Positions 46,457-59,208 of a stretch of 64,000 nt of DNA are shown in pieces. Location of the stretch: positions 29,289 to 93,288 of the forward strand of contig KN817630.1 of assembly GCA_000827495.1 (NCBI GenBank). The letters run 5' to 3'. This stretch comes from Hypholoma sublateritium FD-334 SS-4. Lineage: Eukaryota; Basidiomycota; Agaricomycetes; Agaricales; Strophariaceae. The translations under genes were made by a program, and so were the position numbers. Below the pieces are notes generated by a model. That model worked only from the letters and a program-made list of their open reading frames with translations, was not told where the DNA came from and ran no database searches. Each line of letters starts with the position of its first letter. Position 1 is the stretch's first letter.

Positions 46457-48583
46457 ATGACCGATTACCTCGACCAGCGACATTCCGGCTATGGGCAGTC
46501 GTACCGGGGCACTGACCCTAACATGGACGAAGAAGCCATGCGCCGGTCCCTGACACGAGGCTCGCATCAAAGTCAGACAAGTGGTGTTACCGCTAGTACC
46601 AAGTCATGGGTTTATTCGCAGGCTCGACAGCCGCCGCCGCCGCTGGATGAATCGGTGTCCTCTGCTGGTGTGGACACCAATCTTCGCCGGCCGCGCCCCC
46701 TTCCCGTCGAGCCTCCCTTCCGACAAAGTCGGGTGCCCGTGAAGTACGAAATGGCGTTAGATCCCGGGATGGAGGAACCACACCCGTTTACACATATGGG
46801 CGTCGACACGAAAAACTTTCCTTTTGGATATCAGAACCAGGATATGTACGGACACATGCCGGAGCCTTCGTTCAGTCCAGCGCCGCCGGTCTTGGAACCT
46901 CAGCCAGAGGATGGTCCGAATCGCTCCTTCGTTGGGGGTTTCTTCAAGGGTCTCAAGCGATTACCCAAGATGCTTGGAGGCGCGAAGAAGGGGGAAGCAC
47001 AGCGGCTGAAAAGGAAAGGTACCTTCGGGACAGAGGGAACATCGACAACAGCGACAGGGATTGAACGAGGTAATACACTGCCGAGATATCTCTCCAATCC
47101 CTCCATCGGCCCTTCGAATCCGCAATTCGCACACCGTCTGAGTATGGCAATGGTCAGTGGAACACTCCCTCCGAGTGCAACGCCGGGTGGTTTTCATCAC
47201 CGTGATAATCCCAATCCGATGCATCCTCCCAATGGACCTACGTACCCCTACGGCAACGACGTACCTGTTCGAGACAACCCTGCTGGACCCCAGCATCCCA
47301 TTGTCACCCTGACTCCTCCGTCAGACGGAATCGTAGAAGAAGAGCAAGCGGACTTCTACGATGGCCCCGTGGCGGAATACCCGCAACATCACTTGGAAGA
47401 TATCATGGAGAACGAACCGAGTTTAAGAGGGAGGGCCACTGTCATGGTGTATAGTACAGAGTCGCAAGCTCCCGCAATGACATCACCTGTACCAACACCA
47501 TCACCACGGAGAGGCAATACACCTGGAAGAGTGTCTTACCAGCAAGAATTACCTACCCGCGCAAGCGTCCAAGCGCAAACGGAATCTATGCCAGGACCCT
47601 CAGGCTTAGGTCCGTCACCGTCCCCCATGCGTCCCATAACAGCGTCGACCCAGCCCATGCTGCAATCCCCCAACTCCTTCCTTTCTCCCACCAGCACCTC
47701 GGAACAATACACGATGTCGACATTCGCTTCCCATTACGATCCTTCCTTTGCGTCTCACCTCAGCCCAATAGAAAAGTTCTTCAAGGGTCTATATAACCTT
47801 CCATGGGTAGCAGAGAGAGTAACGGTAGACTATCGACCCCCGGACTCGGACCGAGCGAAGAAGAAACCAATGTCGTCTTGGTATCGTGCGATGCTGACAC
47901 GCTCCCGCCGGATAAGCCAGAATATCGATATTATGAGCAACGGAACTGGTACAATCTCGGGGCTCGATCTCGGATCGCCTATATCCCCCCGTCGCTCCGA
48001 GCGGTCCTCGAATCGCCGACACCACTCTGGTAAAGCTAAGGGCTCGAGACGGCCGCGGCACAGAGTGTCATCTGATACGCATCACACGCGCGCCCCCAGC
48101 CCTATAGTACCAACTCCGTACCCATATACCTACCCCGCCGTCTATCAATATCCATATCCATATAACGGATACATGCCTGTTCCTCAGACCGCACCGCGCG
48201 GCCCGCGAGCGCACCATCGGCGCAAGGGGTCGAAACGGCACGCTGCTGTTGCTACTGCTGCCACCGGATACCCGGCCTATCAGGCGATGGCAATGCCCCC
48301 GCCGCAGCCTATGCCGCAGCCCCAGCCAATATATTTTATAGCTCCCTCGCCTCCTCAAAGCCACACTGGCGGTGCGATTGCCGGTGAAGGAGAGCAAAGT
48401 GCACAACAAATTCAGCAAGCGCAATATGCAGCACAGTATCAGCAGCAGTATCAACCACAAGGCCCCATGCAGATATCACCCGTTATTATGCAGTATGTCC
48501 CAGGCGCCCTCAATCAGAATCCCTCTATGCCGGTATCACCTCCTTTAACGCCACAGCGCCATGCTAAACACGCAGCCTCGTAA
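46457..48583 (+). CDS. conserved proline-rich basidiomycete protein of unknown function
   Basis: Single-exon model of 708 residues from the ATG at 46457 (MTDYLDQRHSGYGQSYRGTD). Low complexity overall: Pro/Ser/Gln-rich, a Tyr/Pro repeat (PYPYTYPAVYQYPYPYNGY), and a Gln-rich end (QQIQQAQYAAQYQQQYQP). Two similar short ordered patches stand out: GGFFKGLKRLPKMLGG in the N-terminal third and KFFKGLYNLPWVAERVTVDY in the middle. The second is followed by a basic region (KAKGSRRPRHR, HHRRKGSKRH). I recall the second patch in proteins of other mushroom-forming fungi, with no function. No signal or membrane segment. It lies upstream of KRE6/SKN1 in the same direction. Confidence 0.65.
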   Translation: MTDYLDQRHSGYGQSYRGTDPNMDEEAMRRSLTRGSHQSQTSGVTASTKSWVYSQARQPPPPLDESVSSAGVDTNLRRPRPLPVEPPFRQSRVPVKYEMALDPGMEEPHPFTHMGVDTKNFPFGYQNQDMYGHMPEPSFSPAPPVLEPQPEDGPNRSFVGGFFKGLKRLPKMLGGAKKGEAQRLKRKGTFGTEGTSTTATGIERGNTLPRYLSNPSIGPSNPQFAHRLSMAMVSGTLPPSATPGGFHHRDNPNPMHPPNGPTYPYGNDVPVRDNPAGPQHPIVTLTPPSDGIVEEEQADFYDGPVAEYPQHHLEDIMENEPSLRGRATVMVYSTESQAPAMTSPVPTPSPRRGNTPGRVSYQQELPTRASVQAQTESMPGPSGLGPSPSPMRPITASTQPMLQSPNSFLSPTSTSEQYTMSTFASHYDPSFASHLSPIEKFFKGLYNLPWVAERVTVDYRPPDSDRAKKKPMSSWYRAMLTRSRRISQNIDIMSNGTGTISGLDLGSPISPRRSERSSNRRHHSGKAKGSRRPRHRVSSDTHHTRAPSPIVPTPYPYTYPAVYQYPYPYNGYMPVPQTAPRGPRAHHRRKGSKRHAAVATAATGYPAYQAMAMPPPQPMPQPQPIYFIAPSPPQSHTGGAIAGEGEQSAQQIQQAQYAAQYQQQYQPQGPMQISPVIMQYVPGALNQNPSMPVSPPLTPQRHAKHAAS

Positions 48584-48983
48584 TTTTATTTTATTTTGTG
48601 CAACATGGCTCAATGCATCCCTAGCATACTTAGATACTCCCCACAAACATGTACGATAGAGATGATGAAAAAGAATATAAGTTTGCTCTATGCGTGTATT
48701 TCTGATTACATAGTGGTTCAAACGAAGCATTCAAACCAAACTGTGAATTGCTGACGTAAGCTGTCTCGGATGAACTGTTGGTTCGGTATCAATTCTCCCA
48801 CGATCCATAATCGAACGGAAGGAAGGAAATCCCTCCTCCCCTTCCTCTTTTCTCATTGTCGTCGCCGTCATTGGCTCTGTCGCTCCCTCCTTCTTCCTCG
48901 TTGTCGGTCTCTTTGCTGCCGTCGTCGTTGTCGCTGTTGTCGCCACCTCCTAACAATTTGGCCGTCACAGGAGCTACCTTCCT
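48584..48983. other. intergenic; 3' end of the previous gene and promoter of KRE6/SKN1
   Basis: Contains a strongly pyrimidine-rich stretch with repeated cgtcgt/cctcct words (48.84-48.95 kb) just before the KRE6/SKN1 start, a common promoter feature in basidiomycetes. Confidence 0.4.
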
Positions 48984-51900
48984 ATGTCGTCGACACAGCG
49001 TCATTCACCGCCGTCCCCCTCTCATTTGGCGACATCCACGACCGGCGATGACGAGAGCAACGAGTCGCAGTACGCCGAGTTTACTCCCGCTCGACTGCCA
49101 AATCCTAGCCCTCGCAGCCCCAACATGCAGCAGCGCCAGTATTCGGGGATGCCAACCCCAAATCCCCTCGAGGACAGTCGGTTACTATCGTCGCCCTTGG
49201 TCGCCACAGGCTTCGCCCAGCAGCAACAATCGTCGCAGGAGTACATAGAAGCACATCGTGTGGGCAGGAGTGCGAGTGCGGGAAGCTTTACACCGGCCAC
49301 GGCGTCGCCATTGGGGAATGCTTCACATCCATCGTCCACGGCGTCTATGCCCCGAAGTGCCTCCAACTCACGCCCTGCGTCGCGCGGATCGTTCAGGAAT
49401 ACCTCTGCCTCAGGTGGCCCCTCTTCCGAAGGCGTCATTGCTACACTGGGGCTCGGACTAGGCCCACACACGTCTGCGTTTCCGCCGTCTCTTGGAACCC
49501 ACGGGTCGATGGTTCTATACCGCCTGGCTCCTACAACGCCTCCCAACAGGTCCGCGTCCACAGGCAGCGAACCGTTGCTTCTGCCGCCGCGTATGTTCTC
49601 AAAGCGTAACAGCGTCGCGTCGTCGTCGGGCGAGTCGATCATGTCCCTTGCGGACAGCAAATACCCGTCGGGCCCCGGCGGCGCAGGCGACAAAGGCCTC
49701 GGTGTAGGCGGGAGTGTGCGTGGCCTTGTTCCATATGCATACGACCCTACCCAGGACGACGGCGAGCTGGACGAGGAGGATTGGCTGCACGACCCAAATG
49801 CCGGTCTTACGGATCCCCAGACACGCTCGCCACGATATAGCCCCACGGGAACGCCTGCCGTTTCCAAACCTAAGAAGAAACAGGTACGGATGGGGCCGGA
49901 CGGCAAGCCATACCATGGTTCAAGAAGCTTCCCATGGCGCGGAGTCGTCAACATATCAGTACTGGTGTTGCTGGTCCTCGGGCTGCTGAGCTTATTTATG
50001 CTTTATCCTATGCTCAAGTTTTTCCGTGACGAAAAGCGGAATGAGGCAATCGAAGGAAATATACGCATTAATGCAACAGGACAGGCTCCTGTGTTGTGAG
50101 TTCTCTTGTCCGCCTTTGCATCACCGTATACTTACTTCTACCAATAGATTTCAGATGCCAGATATGATCGACTCGGAAACACCACAGAGCGCTATGAGTC
50201 GTACAGGCTTCGACGGACAGGAGTATGAGTTGGTGTTTTCGGACGAATTCAATACCCCTGGAAGGACATTTTATCCCGGTGAGTATCTTTCGCTGTATAA
50301 GTTGTGTTCCTTGTTTCTTTTTCATTCTTCATCTCTTATTCGTCATATTTCTTCACTCTGGTATGGCTCTGGCATTTCTCCTCCGCTCTTGGGCACTTCA
50401 CGCGTCTCACTCTGCACTACTGGTGATTGGTGATACGTGGATCGTACTTTTCGAGCTATTTTTGGGCGCTTCTGATACGCAGCTGGTCGTCATTCAAGGG
50501 TAATGCTATTTTTAGCATGGTATGCTTGGCATGTGGTCCCGTTCATTGATTTACGTTCCCATGCGCGTCCGGGTGTTGGGAGCTTTGATTTTACCGTGGA
50601 TATTTCTACTTTCGCAGGTTTCCGGTGTTCCCCCTTTTCCTTGTCGGCCTATTCACGCCGCTTTTTTTCCTCTGTGTTTTTATCCATTCGCTCTCTGTTG
50701 TTGTCGCTGCTGGTGGTCGGACACGGTGACTCACTGGGCCCGCCGCGCCAAGGGGTGATGCAGGTGGATCGTCACAGAGCTGTTGTTCGTTGCCCTTCGG
50801 TCTCTCCCCAGCTTGCCAGTGCCTGTGTTTCGTGCGCTGTTGATGTGATGTGATTTTTGGTTCACACATCAAGTGATCTAGTTCGATTCACTTTATTTTC
50901 ACGCCCTTTTTCCTATCTTCTGGCGTGTTCTATTTTTTGCTTGGTAGTCATGGCTTCACGGTGCTCCTCTAGGGACTTCTAGTTTGACGTCGACCTTTCG
51001 CTTGAGATTTGGTTATCGGCGGCCTAGTTTCGGTGTTACGCCTAGCTGCCTGGTTCTTGAGGACTTCGGGCGTCGGCGCCCCGACGCATATGCTTATGGC
51101 CGCAGATATACCATGCGGCCAACTTGTGGCTACGGCATCGTGTCGAGATGACGGTGACGTGACGTCGGTTTCGTATTTTCCTTTGTCTGTGTGGCCATCT
51201 GCTTTGCTGGCTTTGCTTTCGTCATTTGATCATCTTTCGCTCCTCACTTGATCATCTTTGCTTAGCTGACACTTAATTAATTGGATAGGCGACGACCCCT
51301 TTTGGGAGGCGGTAGACCTCTGGTATGGTTCTACGCAGGATTTGGAATGGTACGACCCTATGCAGGTGACTACCCGCGATGGCGCTCTTGTGATCACGAT
51401 GGACTCTACGTCTACGACGCAAGCTGGTCAGACACCTAATTCGACGGCGCCGTTCACCGCCGAGGACAACCACGGGCAGGATTACCGTTCCGGCATGCTC
51501 CAATCGTGGAACAAATTCTGCTTTACGACGGGATACATCGAGGTCTCCGTGACCTTCCCAGGGCCGGATCAATCAACACAGGGATACGTGCGTATTTCTC
51601 CAACAGAATCAGCGCGCAGCTATTGATTAGATATGATGTGCAGTGGCCAGGCGCGTGGACAATGGGGAACCTTGGAAGGCCAGGATACGGTCAATCGACA
51701 GATGGAATGTGGCCATATACGTGCGTTGCAAAAGCTATTTTGACGCGCAGCTTGTTGACATCGCATCCGACGCCAGATATGATTCGTGCGATGTGGGGAC
51801 ATTCCCTAATCAGACGTACAAGGATGGCTCCGGCCCGGCTGCCGCGCTTCACTCGGACAAGTCGCGCTCTGTGAACAACTTTGAATTGAGTTGGCTGAGC

Positions 51901-52933
51901 GGTCAGCGGGTATCGTGCGTATTCCACTTGCTCCTTGTTGTTCGTTCCTCAAATTTTTTGTCCAGTGCTTGCACCTGCCCTGGCGGTGACCACCCTGGAC
52001 CTACTGTTTCGCGTGGTCGTGGCGCACCCGAGATTGATATTTTCGAGACGGAGAAGGACAAGAATTTCCCCATCGTCCAGGTTGTTTCTCAGAGCTCGCA
52101 GTTTGCGCCGTTCATGCACGACTACCTGTACTACAACGACACGGGAGACTGGGTGAACTTCGACACCTCGCGAACGCGCGCGAACACGTTCAGGGGAAGC
52201 GCGGTGCAACAGAGTATCTCTGCATTGACGCAACTGCCTGCGGACATGTTCCAGGGCTCGGGGGCGAACTTCCATACGCTTGGTATGTTTTGTGTTGCCC
52301 CATACTCCTGGAGCTATGGGCGGTAGCTCACCGTTGGCGGAATAGGTTTCGAATACTGGTCAGATCCCAATGACCGAAGCGCAGGCGAGATCACATGGCA
52401 AGTCGACGGGGAGAAGTCGCATCAGGTCACAGCGGCAGCTGTCGCGGGCGACCCTCTTCCGGATGGCACAGGCATCAGCCAAAGGCTGATATCGGAAGAG
52501 CCAATGAGCATCGTGCTGAACTTGGGATTGTCGCGTATGTCTCTGCTTATTGTTGCCTATCCACCGTGTACGCGTACTGACGGTCAAGGCTGGTGTTGCA
52601 GAAAACTGGCAGAATATCACTCTTTCGACCATGATCTTCCCAGCTGAAATGAAGTTCGACTATGTGCGTGTGTACCAACGGAAAGGACAGACAAACGTTG
52701 GATGTGATCCCTCAAACTACCCCACGGCGGACTATATAGCCAATCACCCTGTGGCATACAGCAGTGCGTGCATAGCTATTTTAGGGTACATGGTACTGAT
52801 CATTGCTGTAGACCCCAATGGGACGACATGGCCATACCAGAAACCTAAAAATTCGATGGTCAGTGCTTTGTTCCTGTTCCCTCTAGAATGTCGTGTAGAA
52901 GCTGATACTATGATATAGTACGATGGCTGCTAG
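48984..52933 (+). CDS. KRE6: KRE6/SKN1 beta-1,6-glucan synthesis protein (GH16)
   Basis: Type II membrane protein needed for cell-wall beta-1,6-glucan, acting in the secretory pathway. Starts [20 protein letters not shown] at 48984. Order: disordered Ser/Pro tail with [14 protein letters not shown] and an acidic [13 protein letters not shown] patch, membrane helix ([20 protein letters not shown]), NIRINATGQ, then the GH16-like domain. The domain has [58 protein letters not shown], the active-site motif [46 protein letters not shown] and the typical end NSMYDGC. About nine introns keep the frame; most are 50-75 nt, but 50279-51288 is about 1010 nt. The catalytic Glu/Asp/Glu are present. The N-terminal paralogue at 11.4-13.5 kb lacks this domain. 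Confidence 0.9.
50279..51288 (+). other. 1 kb intron inside KRE6/SKN1
   Basis: Donor GTGAGT at 50279, branch-like GCTGAC and acceptor GGATAG ending at 51288; it splits a Gly codon (YPG/DDPF). The intron is T/C-rich with no reading frame of interest, no repeats I recognise and no inverted-repeat ends. All other introns of the gene are below 100 nt. Confidence 0.75.
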
Positions 52934-54705
52934 TCCTTTCGGCCGCTCCAACGTCGGTGCCGGCGATACCCCAGTTCTCATGATGACCCCCATGTTTGAT
53001 ATATCACCCCGGACAACATATCACCTTCGTGCTCGATACCTGGCTCGATACCCCCCTTCTTTTCCGCGTCCTCAGGCCTCGCCGCCTCTTCGCTAACCGT
53101 TGTTCCGCCATCGCACTCATTGAAACCACCTCTACATTACGCCTCCGCCGACGACTGTTCCCGGTGCCCATCGCCGCATGCTTCATATACTCGCAACTAC
53201 CTTTGTGTACGAATAACCTCGGATCGGGCCGCCACTTTATCTGTGCATCGCTCTCTGTCAAACCTGTTGCTTACTTGCTCTCTTTAATTGGCTCTCTCTT
53301 TGCTGGTTTTCCTGTTTGGATACAGCTCCGTCGCCTCCAAGCTGTTCTTCTCCCTGGGGTTCGAAGATCAGGCCGCGGGGTATATATCGCATCTTTCTCT
53401 TTGCTCTGCACTGTCGGACTTTGCATCCTTTTATACTCTTCAACATACAAACTATTCACATATATGAAGATCTGCTGACGGTTCCGATACCCTCTTATCC
53501 CCACACGCACGCATGCACTGTCATCACCACGCTCGTTTTACTCCCAGCACCCATTCGTCATTTAACATTGACGTAGATCCCCTTCTTTTTAATAGAACCG
53601 TAGTCGATCTTTGTGCTTTGACTTTTACAGCCGTGCTTGCTTTAACGTTAGCATTCACTTATCTTTGAACTTCCTTATCTTCCCGTTATATACGTGGTGC
53701 TCGTTTATGGACTATTCCATCTGATAGCTGTAAACTTAGAATATAATGGAAACTGTCCCGTATTTATTCATATAATAGCACGCTTTCTCTCTCGCTTGGA
53801 GTCGATTGGTTCGTGTGGCAGGGTTATATGCCGATGGCCCCTTGTACCGCGTAAGCTGACCGCTCGGCCGATCTACTAGCATCAAGGCAAGGTACCAAAA
53901 CTGGTAAGATTTTAACCAGTGCAGGTCCTATCGCCGGCGGTAGTCTGCGGTAGTTCTGAGTGAGGCCCGGAATTCAAAGCCGAAGTGGGACATAGATAAA
54001 GTCGGAGTGGCATTCTAGAAATGAGGTCGCGGAAAAGTCGAGGCAAAGCCTATTCGGATGAACTTCCGGAAGAACGGTTGCGGCTGCATTCTCGAAGCGT
54101 TGAAATTAATTATCCTTCAGTCGTACTGCTGCGAAAGGTGTGTATACTAAAGATTTTAATTGAGAGCGCGAAACGAGGTTCGAACCGTAGTTAACATAAG
54201 TTTCAATTGAATTACCTTCAATGTAACCTCCAGTCCTGACTCTTCCTGTGCGTATTGTCTGCACCTAAGCGCAGCTAAAGATACCTTACCATACATAAAT
54301 TGTCATACGGAACCGCCTTCAATTGCTTACTCGCCTTCAATGGGTCAAGCTACCGCGATTAAGCTGCGTATCCTCGGCTGAGTACGGGGTGTATGCGGTT
54401 CCTAGAATAGGCGCCCAAAGATAGACTCTATTCTCCCCAACGCAGTTCTTCGCAGTTTTCGCAGTCAAATTTCAGTTAGCCTTTTAGACGCGGTGACTGA
54501 GGGTGTTCACGTAAGGACGCTTTTGAGCCGGCAAAATAGCTGACGCGTTCAAACGCGTCGGAAACCAGCCGTTCTACTAGAATATGGGGCATATAAGCTC
54601 GAGGGAACGACGCCCCTTATCAGTATCAACTTTTCTGAACACACAACCACCCAAGTTGCAAAAAATACCCCTTTTCAATCAGAATCATTCAAGAAGTACC
54701 ATATA
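52934..54705. other. intergenic, about 1.8 kb
   Basis: 3' UTR of KRE6/SKN1 (T/C-rich), then AT-rich DNA and the promoter of the monooxygenase. Only chance ORFs seen. Confidence 0.35.
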
Positions 54706-56463
54706 ATGTCGATGAACAACACCGTCGAACTAGAGACCGCCCAAGAGCCTCAGATCAGGGTCGCAATCATGTGAGGAACCAGTAATGTCACTGATAACGA
54801 GAATACTGACTGTCATATAGAGGTGCTGGTATAGGAGGACTTGCGCTATTAGCAGCCTTGCATATTTTTGATCAAAACAACAAGTTGGACATCAACTTAT
54901 ACGAAAGCGCCCATCAAATCACGGAAATAGGCGCCGGAATAGGAATGTGGCCACGCACCTGGAATATCATGAAGGAGCTTGGCTTTGACGAGCCTCTCGG
55001 GAACTTCCTTTCGTCGATCCCGGACAACAATGAGCGTGAGCAGATACCCTCTCCGACGACAACTCAAATGGCTAATAGTATATTTAACGTGTAGATATTG
55101 CCTGGCAGTTACGCAAGGCAGACCAACCCGAAGGCATTCACATCCAGAATCTCAAAATTAATGGTACCGCAAAATCTCTAATAATAATATTGATGGTACT
55201 ATACTCAGTATTCTTACAGGGAGTATACTTGGATTTCATAGAGCCGATGTTCAGCAGACCTTTCTGCAAAGAACGAATCCCAACAGTATACACGTTAACA
55301 AGCGCTTGACCTCTTTCGAAGAGACGCCGCAAGAGGGAATACATCTCCACTTTAATGATGGGTCCAGTGCTAAGTGTGATATTCTTGTTGGAATGGACGG
55401 AATCAACTCCGTGGTGCGCAAGGGACTACTGATCAAACAAGGCCTATCGACCTCGGCGTCGCTTGATCCTGTTTGGACCGGCACAATTGCATATCGTGGA
55501 CTGATTGAACAGGCAGGCTTGGAAGCTATGTTTCCCGGGCACAGGGTACTCACGACTCCGGTGATGGTGGGTTGAACCATTGTTATGTGAATGAAGAAAT
55601 GGATCATTAGTTTCTCGTCCAGTATGTCGGAAAACTGAGGCATGCCATCGCTTATCCAGTCCAACACGAGGACGGAAAGGTGCTCGTTAACGTAGCGGCA
55701 TTTGTTGGGAACCCGTCCAAGGAAAATACGCCATATTCAGAAGCTCCTGTATCACCGTGTACCCAAGAAGAGATCCTCGACGCATATGCCGGATGGGAGC
55801 CCGAATTCCAAGCACTCTTGCAGGCACGTAGTTATCTTGCGGTCAATTCCCATGCCTGAAGCTGAAGGCTCACCTGTGCTTTTTTTCAGTGCCTCTCGCA
55901 GGCCAAAAGATGGCCGATCGCGGACTTGATCCCCTTGGATTCATACGCCTCGGGCCAAATTTTTATTGGAGGTGATGCTGTACGCCTCTCTGTATACGCT
56001 CCACCATCATTCACATTTTCTGACCGTAGTATAATTCAACTAGGCACACGCAATGCCCCCGCACCAAGGGTCGGGAGCTGGTCAGGCTATTGAGGTTTGT
56101 GTACAATTTATTACTCTTCGGTGAGGTTGATTATGAACAACTTTATAGGACGCGTATATACTCGCAAAGCTCCTTTCACATCCGAAAGCAACAAAAGTGC
56201 TCATTCCCAAGATATCCGAGGTATATAACAGCATTAGGCAACCCAGAGGAAACCGTGTATTGGCCGCTTCAATCAGGACTGGTCTTTTGTGTGAATTCTT
56301 GGCCCCTGGATTCGAACATGTACGGGAAGGAGACGCCCATGTACCATTTGACAAGCTACACGAAGTCGCCGAACTCTTAAGCAAGGAACTGGAATGGACT
56401 TGGAAAGAATCTGCAGAGGGTGATGTAGAAAGAGCGTTGGAGATGTTTACGGGTGGTCTTTAG
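54706..56463 (+). CDS. FAD-dependent monooxygenase (salicylate-hydroxylase-like), intact copy 2
   Basis: Paralogue of the gene at 36571-38328. Starts MSMNNTVELETAQEPQIRVA; the first intron splits the dinucleotide motif as in copy 1, followed by GAGIGGLALLAALHIF, EIGAGIGMWPRTWNIM, DIAWQLRKADQPEGIHIQNL, LGFHRADVQQTFL, DG motif ILVGMDGINSVVR, YPVQHEDGKVLVNVAAFVGN, IFIGGDA..AHAMPPHQGSG, and KVLIPKISEVYN. It ends ALEMFTGGL at 56463. Frame and intron positions match copy 1. It converges on a sesquiterpene synthase that ends 173 bp away, so this copy may oxidise the terpene product; that link is inferred from position only. Confidence 0.85.
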
Positions 56464-56636
56464 TTCAGTCAAACCTGAGGCCCTGAGGGCCTAAATGTGT
56501 ACTTTGAACGCTCAATATCAATTCTTGCTCAATTCCTTTCCTTACACTTGTTACGTACATCGAGAATATATATAGTAGATATCAACCCGCTAATATGTGT
56601 GTAGAGAATTCTATGAGCTACTAGACAGCCCCATTT

Positions 56637-57930
56637 TCAACCAATCTGGAGCTGTTCTCGTGTGATATATCCCATCTCCAACTCGCGGTGCTGAAGAACG
56701 ATTCTGCGTGATTTCTGCACCTCTAGACCATTCTTCCCATAGTACCTATTTGTCTCGTAACTCCATGCATCGTATCCACGAACACATCTGGCCATCCTGT
56801 CAATATATTCGTTGACTGCTTTGTCTATGTCGCTTCCCCATGACGGCAGATTTTTCCTGTCGTTCAAAAATTTGGACACTGTTTTACTGCCGTATCCCGA
56901 CAGCCAGTAAAATGCGCCCTGGAGATCGACGGAATGCTCCTGCATGATTGCCGTAATGACGTTATGGCCGTCCAATCCTCTGGCGTGCTCGAGCGCATAT
57001 GAGTGTAGATCCTATTGTGAATTCAAGCAAATTATATCAATGACTGGTATTTAGCGGCTCAGGGTTCAAACTGACATTGGTCATCGCAATCAAATCAGTC
57101 GCACTTTCTGTCAAGGATTGCATGATGGGGTGATCGAATACCTCCTTCGGGATAAAAAGTCCTAATCCGAAGAACGAGAAACTGGGCTTTCCTCCACAGG
57201 TATCTCTGCGAAGAATGAAATATTCTTCCACATTTCTAACAATGCCTTGTACTCTGTCGTCGGCTTCTTGAATGACCGACTTGGCATATGCTTCAAAATC
57301 GGCAATAAAGTGATCAATTCCCTGTGTATCTTCGCCGACAAGGGCAACAGTCCTTTGAAAGAATCTGGACGCACGTAGAACCGAATTCAAAAAGAATGAA
57401 CATAAATAAGGAATTCAATACCCACTGTCTTGCCATCTCTTTTATCTTTGAATTTCCTTCTGGTATCTCTCGATCGCGAAATGCTTGAATGACGTCGGCG
57501 ACGATCGTCATGACTTCATCCCCGCTCACGACATCGGTGTATTCGTCGAAGGCGAAGTAGAAATTCATCAAATCACATGATATACGCAGATAGTCTTCCA
57601 GAATTCAGCAAATATTCAGCGACCCGGGGGAGTGTTCAATGTCATGTATCTACACACCTTTTCCTTCGATCGGAGCAACGAGAGAAGCAAGCAGATCTTT
57701 AATGGAGAGTGTAAGTCGTTGAACCTCTTGGGACAATAAAGTAGCCCACTAAATTGGCACGCTTTGAATTTGTCAAGTTGTCGAGGCTCAAAGAGCTCAA
57801 GGGATGCAACCCATGCATTTGCTTCGTCTTCGAGATTGAGATCCAGGGCCGGATTTTTTGCTCGAGGCCACGGCCATGAGGAAAGAAGGTCCGGAATGAT
57901 GTACTGAGATTGAGGAGGAGTATGTCCCAT
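56637..57930 (-). CDS. sesquiterpene synthase (class I terpene cyclase)
   Basis: Cytosolic class I cyclase, expected to convert farnesyl diphosphate to a sesquiterpene with Mg2+. The start at 57930 (MGHTPPQSQYIIPDLLSSWP) fits the family better than the in-frame Met 15 codons upstream. Introns restore KACQFNLLASLVAPIEGK, then DYLRISCDLMNFYFAFDEYTD with the Asp-rich motif DEYTD. Next comes GGKPSFSFFGLGLFIP, then the NSE motif NDLHSYALE assembled across an intron (LIAMTN/DLHSYALE), NVITAIMQEHSVDLQGAFYW, and the C-terminal WSYETNRYYG with the Arg-Tyr pair. All metal- and diphosphate-binding motifs are present, so it should be active. Product not predictable. Confidence 0.88.
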
Positions 57931-59208
57931 AACGCAGAGTGATCTATAGAGTAGGCTTTGAGGATGAATATTCATCTTCTGATACTGGCCCTTATATACT
58001 TACCCTACGATATTGCTACGATGTATCTACGCCAAATCTCAACCAAATCTACGCACAATTAAATAATCGCGGTAAAGAGATGTCCTCAACGACGGGCCGA
58101 TGGCACCGATCGTATCTTTGGCTATCTAAAACTGCCGCGCCGGTTCTTCGACGGTTTGATTTCCGGCAAGTCTATTTGTAGTCCATTTTTTGCTGCGAGG
58201 CAGACAGGCTATGTACATTGTAAACTTGTACGTCAATTAACTATTACCAACAATGAGATTACCGGAATATGATCTAAGCTGGTACCAACCAGATACGAAA
58301 GGACTGATACTATAGGCTAATTTAGTATTTCCTAGCTGCAAAGTGCCTGAGCGCTGAGTTCCCCCGGAAAATACAACTATTTGTATCAAGATTGTATCAA
58401 AGCATTCAAAATTTTCGGTGTCAGAATGCCACTATCCAAATGCTGGCTTTGGATATACTTTGCTCATATGGGGGGGAGAAACGAGCGGCTTCAATGTGTC
58501 TTACGCGTGCTCCATTCGTGCCCGCTGCGCTGGCCATTTTCTGACCGTCTACCGGCTTTACCATACGGCCGACCACTGGCAGGGCTGAATTGTGGTTCTT
58601 TGACGCTCCTGTCATCGGTTTTTGGACACAGCCCGCGGAGAAATAAACAGAAGCTCAATGGCCGATTAAGTGCCTGTTTTGTTAGGCCCTAGGATATCTT
58701 TTGATTGCATTGGTTCCTCAGATGCTCTTCAAAGATGAAATCTTTAGATAAAACGGTTTTTTTAGTTGTATAAATCAAACATCCAGAATTAGTACAGACA
58801 GAGCACTTGCATTTCCGGATAAAGAGATCTCCAAGATAATACTTAAGTACTTAAGGGCTTACTCAGGTCTCTTTCATGAGAGCGAATAGCATCGGTGATA
58901 TAAAAAATGCGGACGTCATGCGCTGGCACGATTGACCACACCCTACTCGGACCCACGGTGCCTTGGTTAACGTCCAGTGTAACTGTAATGGAAATCTCAA
59001 GGAGATCATCGAAGGTGTGATTACAGTCCACGCAATCCACATGATATAAATGTTTGTGTGGCGAAATTTTACTCGCCACAAACCCAGATCATGGAACAAG
59101 CGCCCGTCGTAATTGATGTTGCCGTCATGTTCTCGTAACAGTAAATGTAGATATACTGCATGCAAAACAAGTGCAAATGGCGATCACAGGAAATTTGGCA
59201 AACCCTAT
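57931..59208. other. intergenic, about 1.3 kb
   Basis: Promoter of the terpene synthase (TATA-like tatatact at about 58 kb, antisense), then AT-rich DNA down to the end of the transporter. The ORF at 58381-58692 has no family features. Confidence 0.35.
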
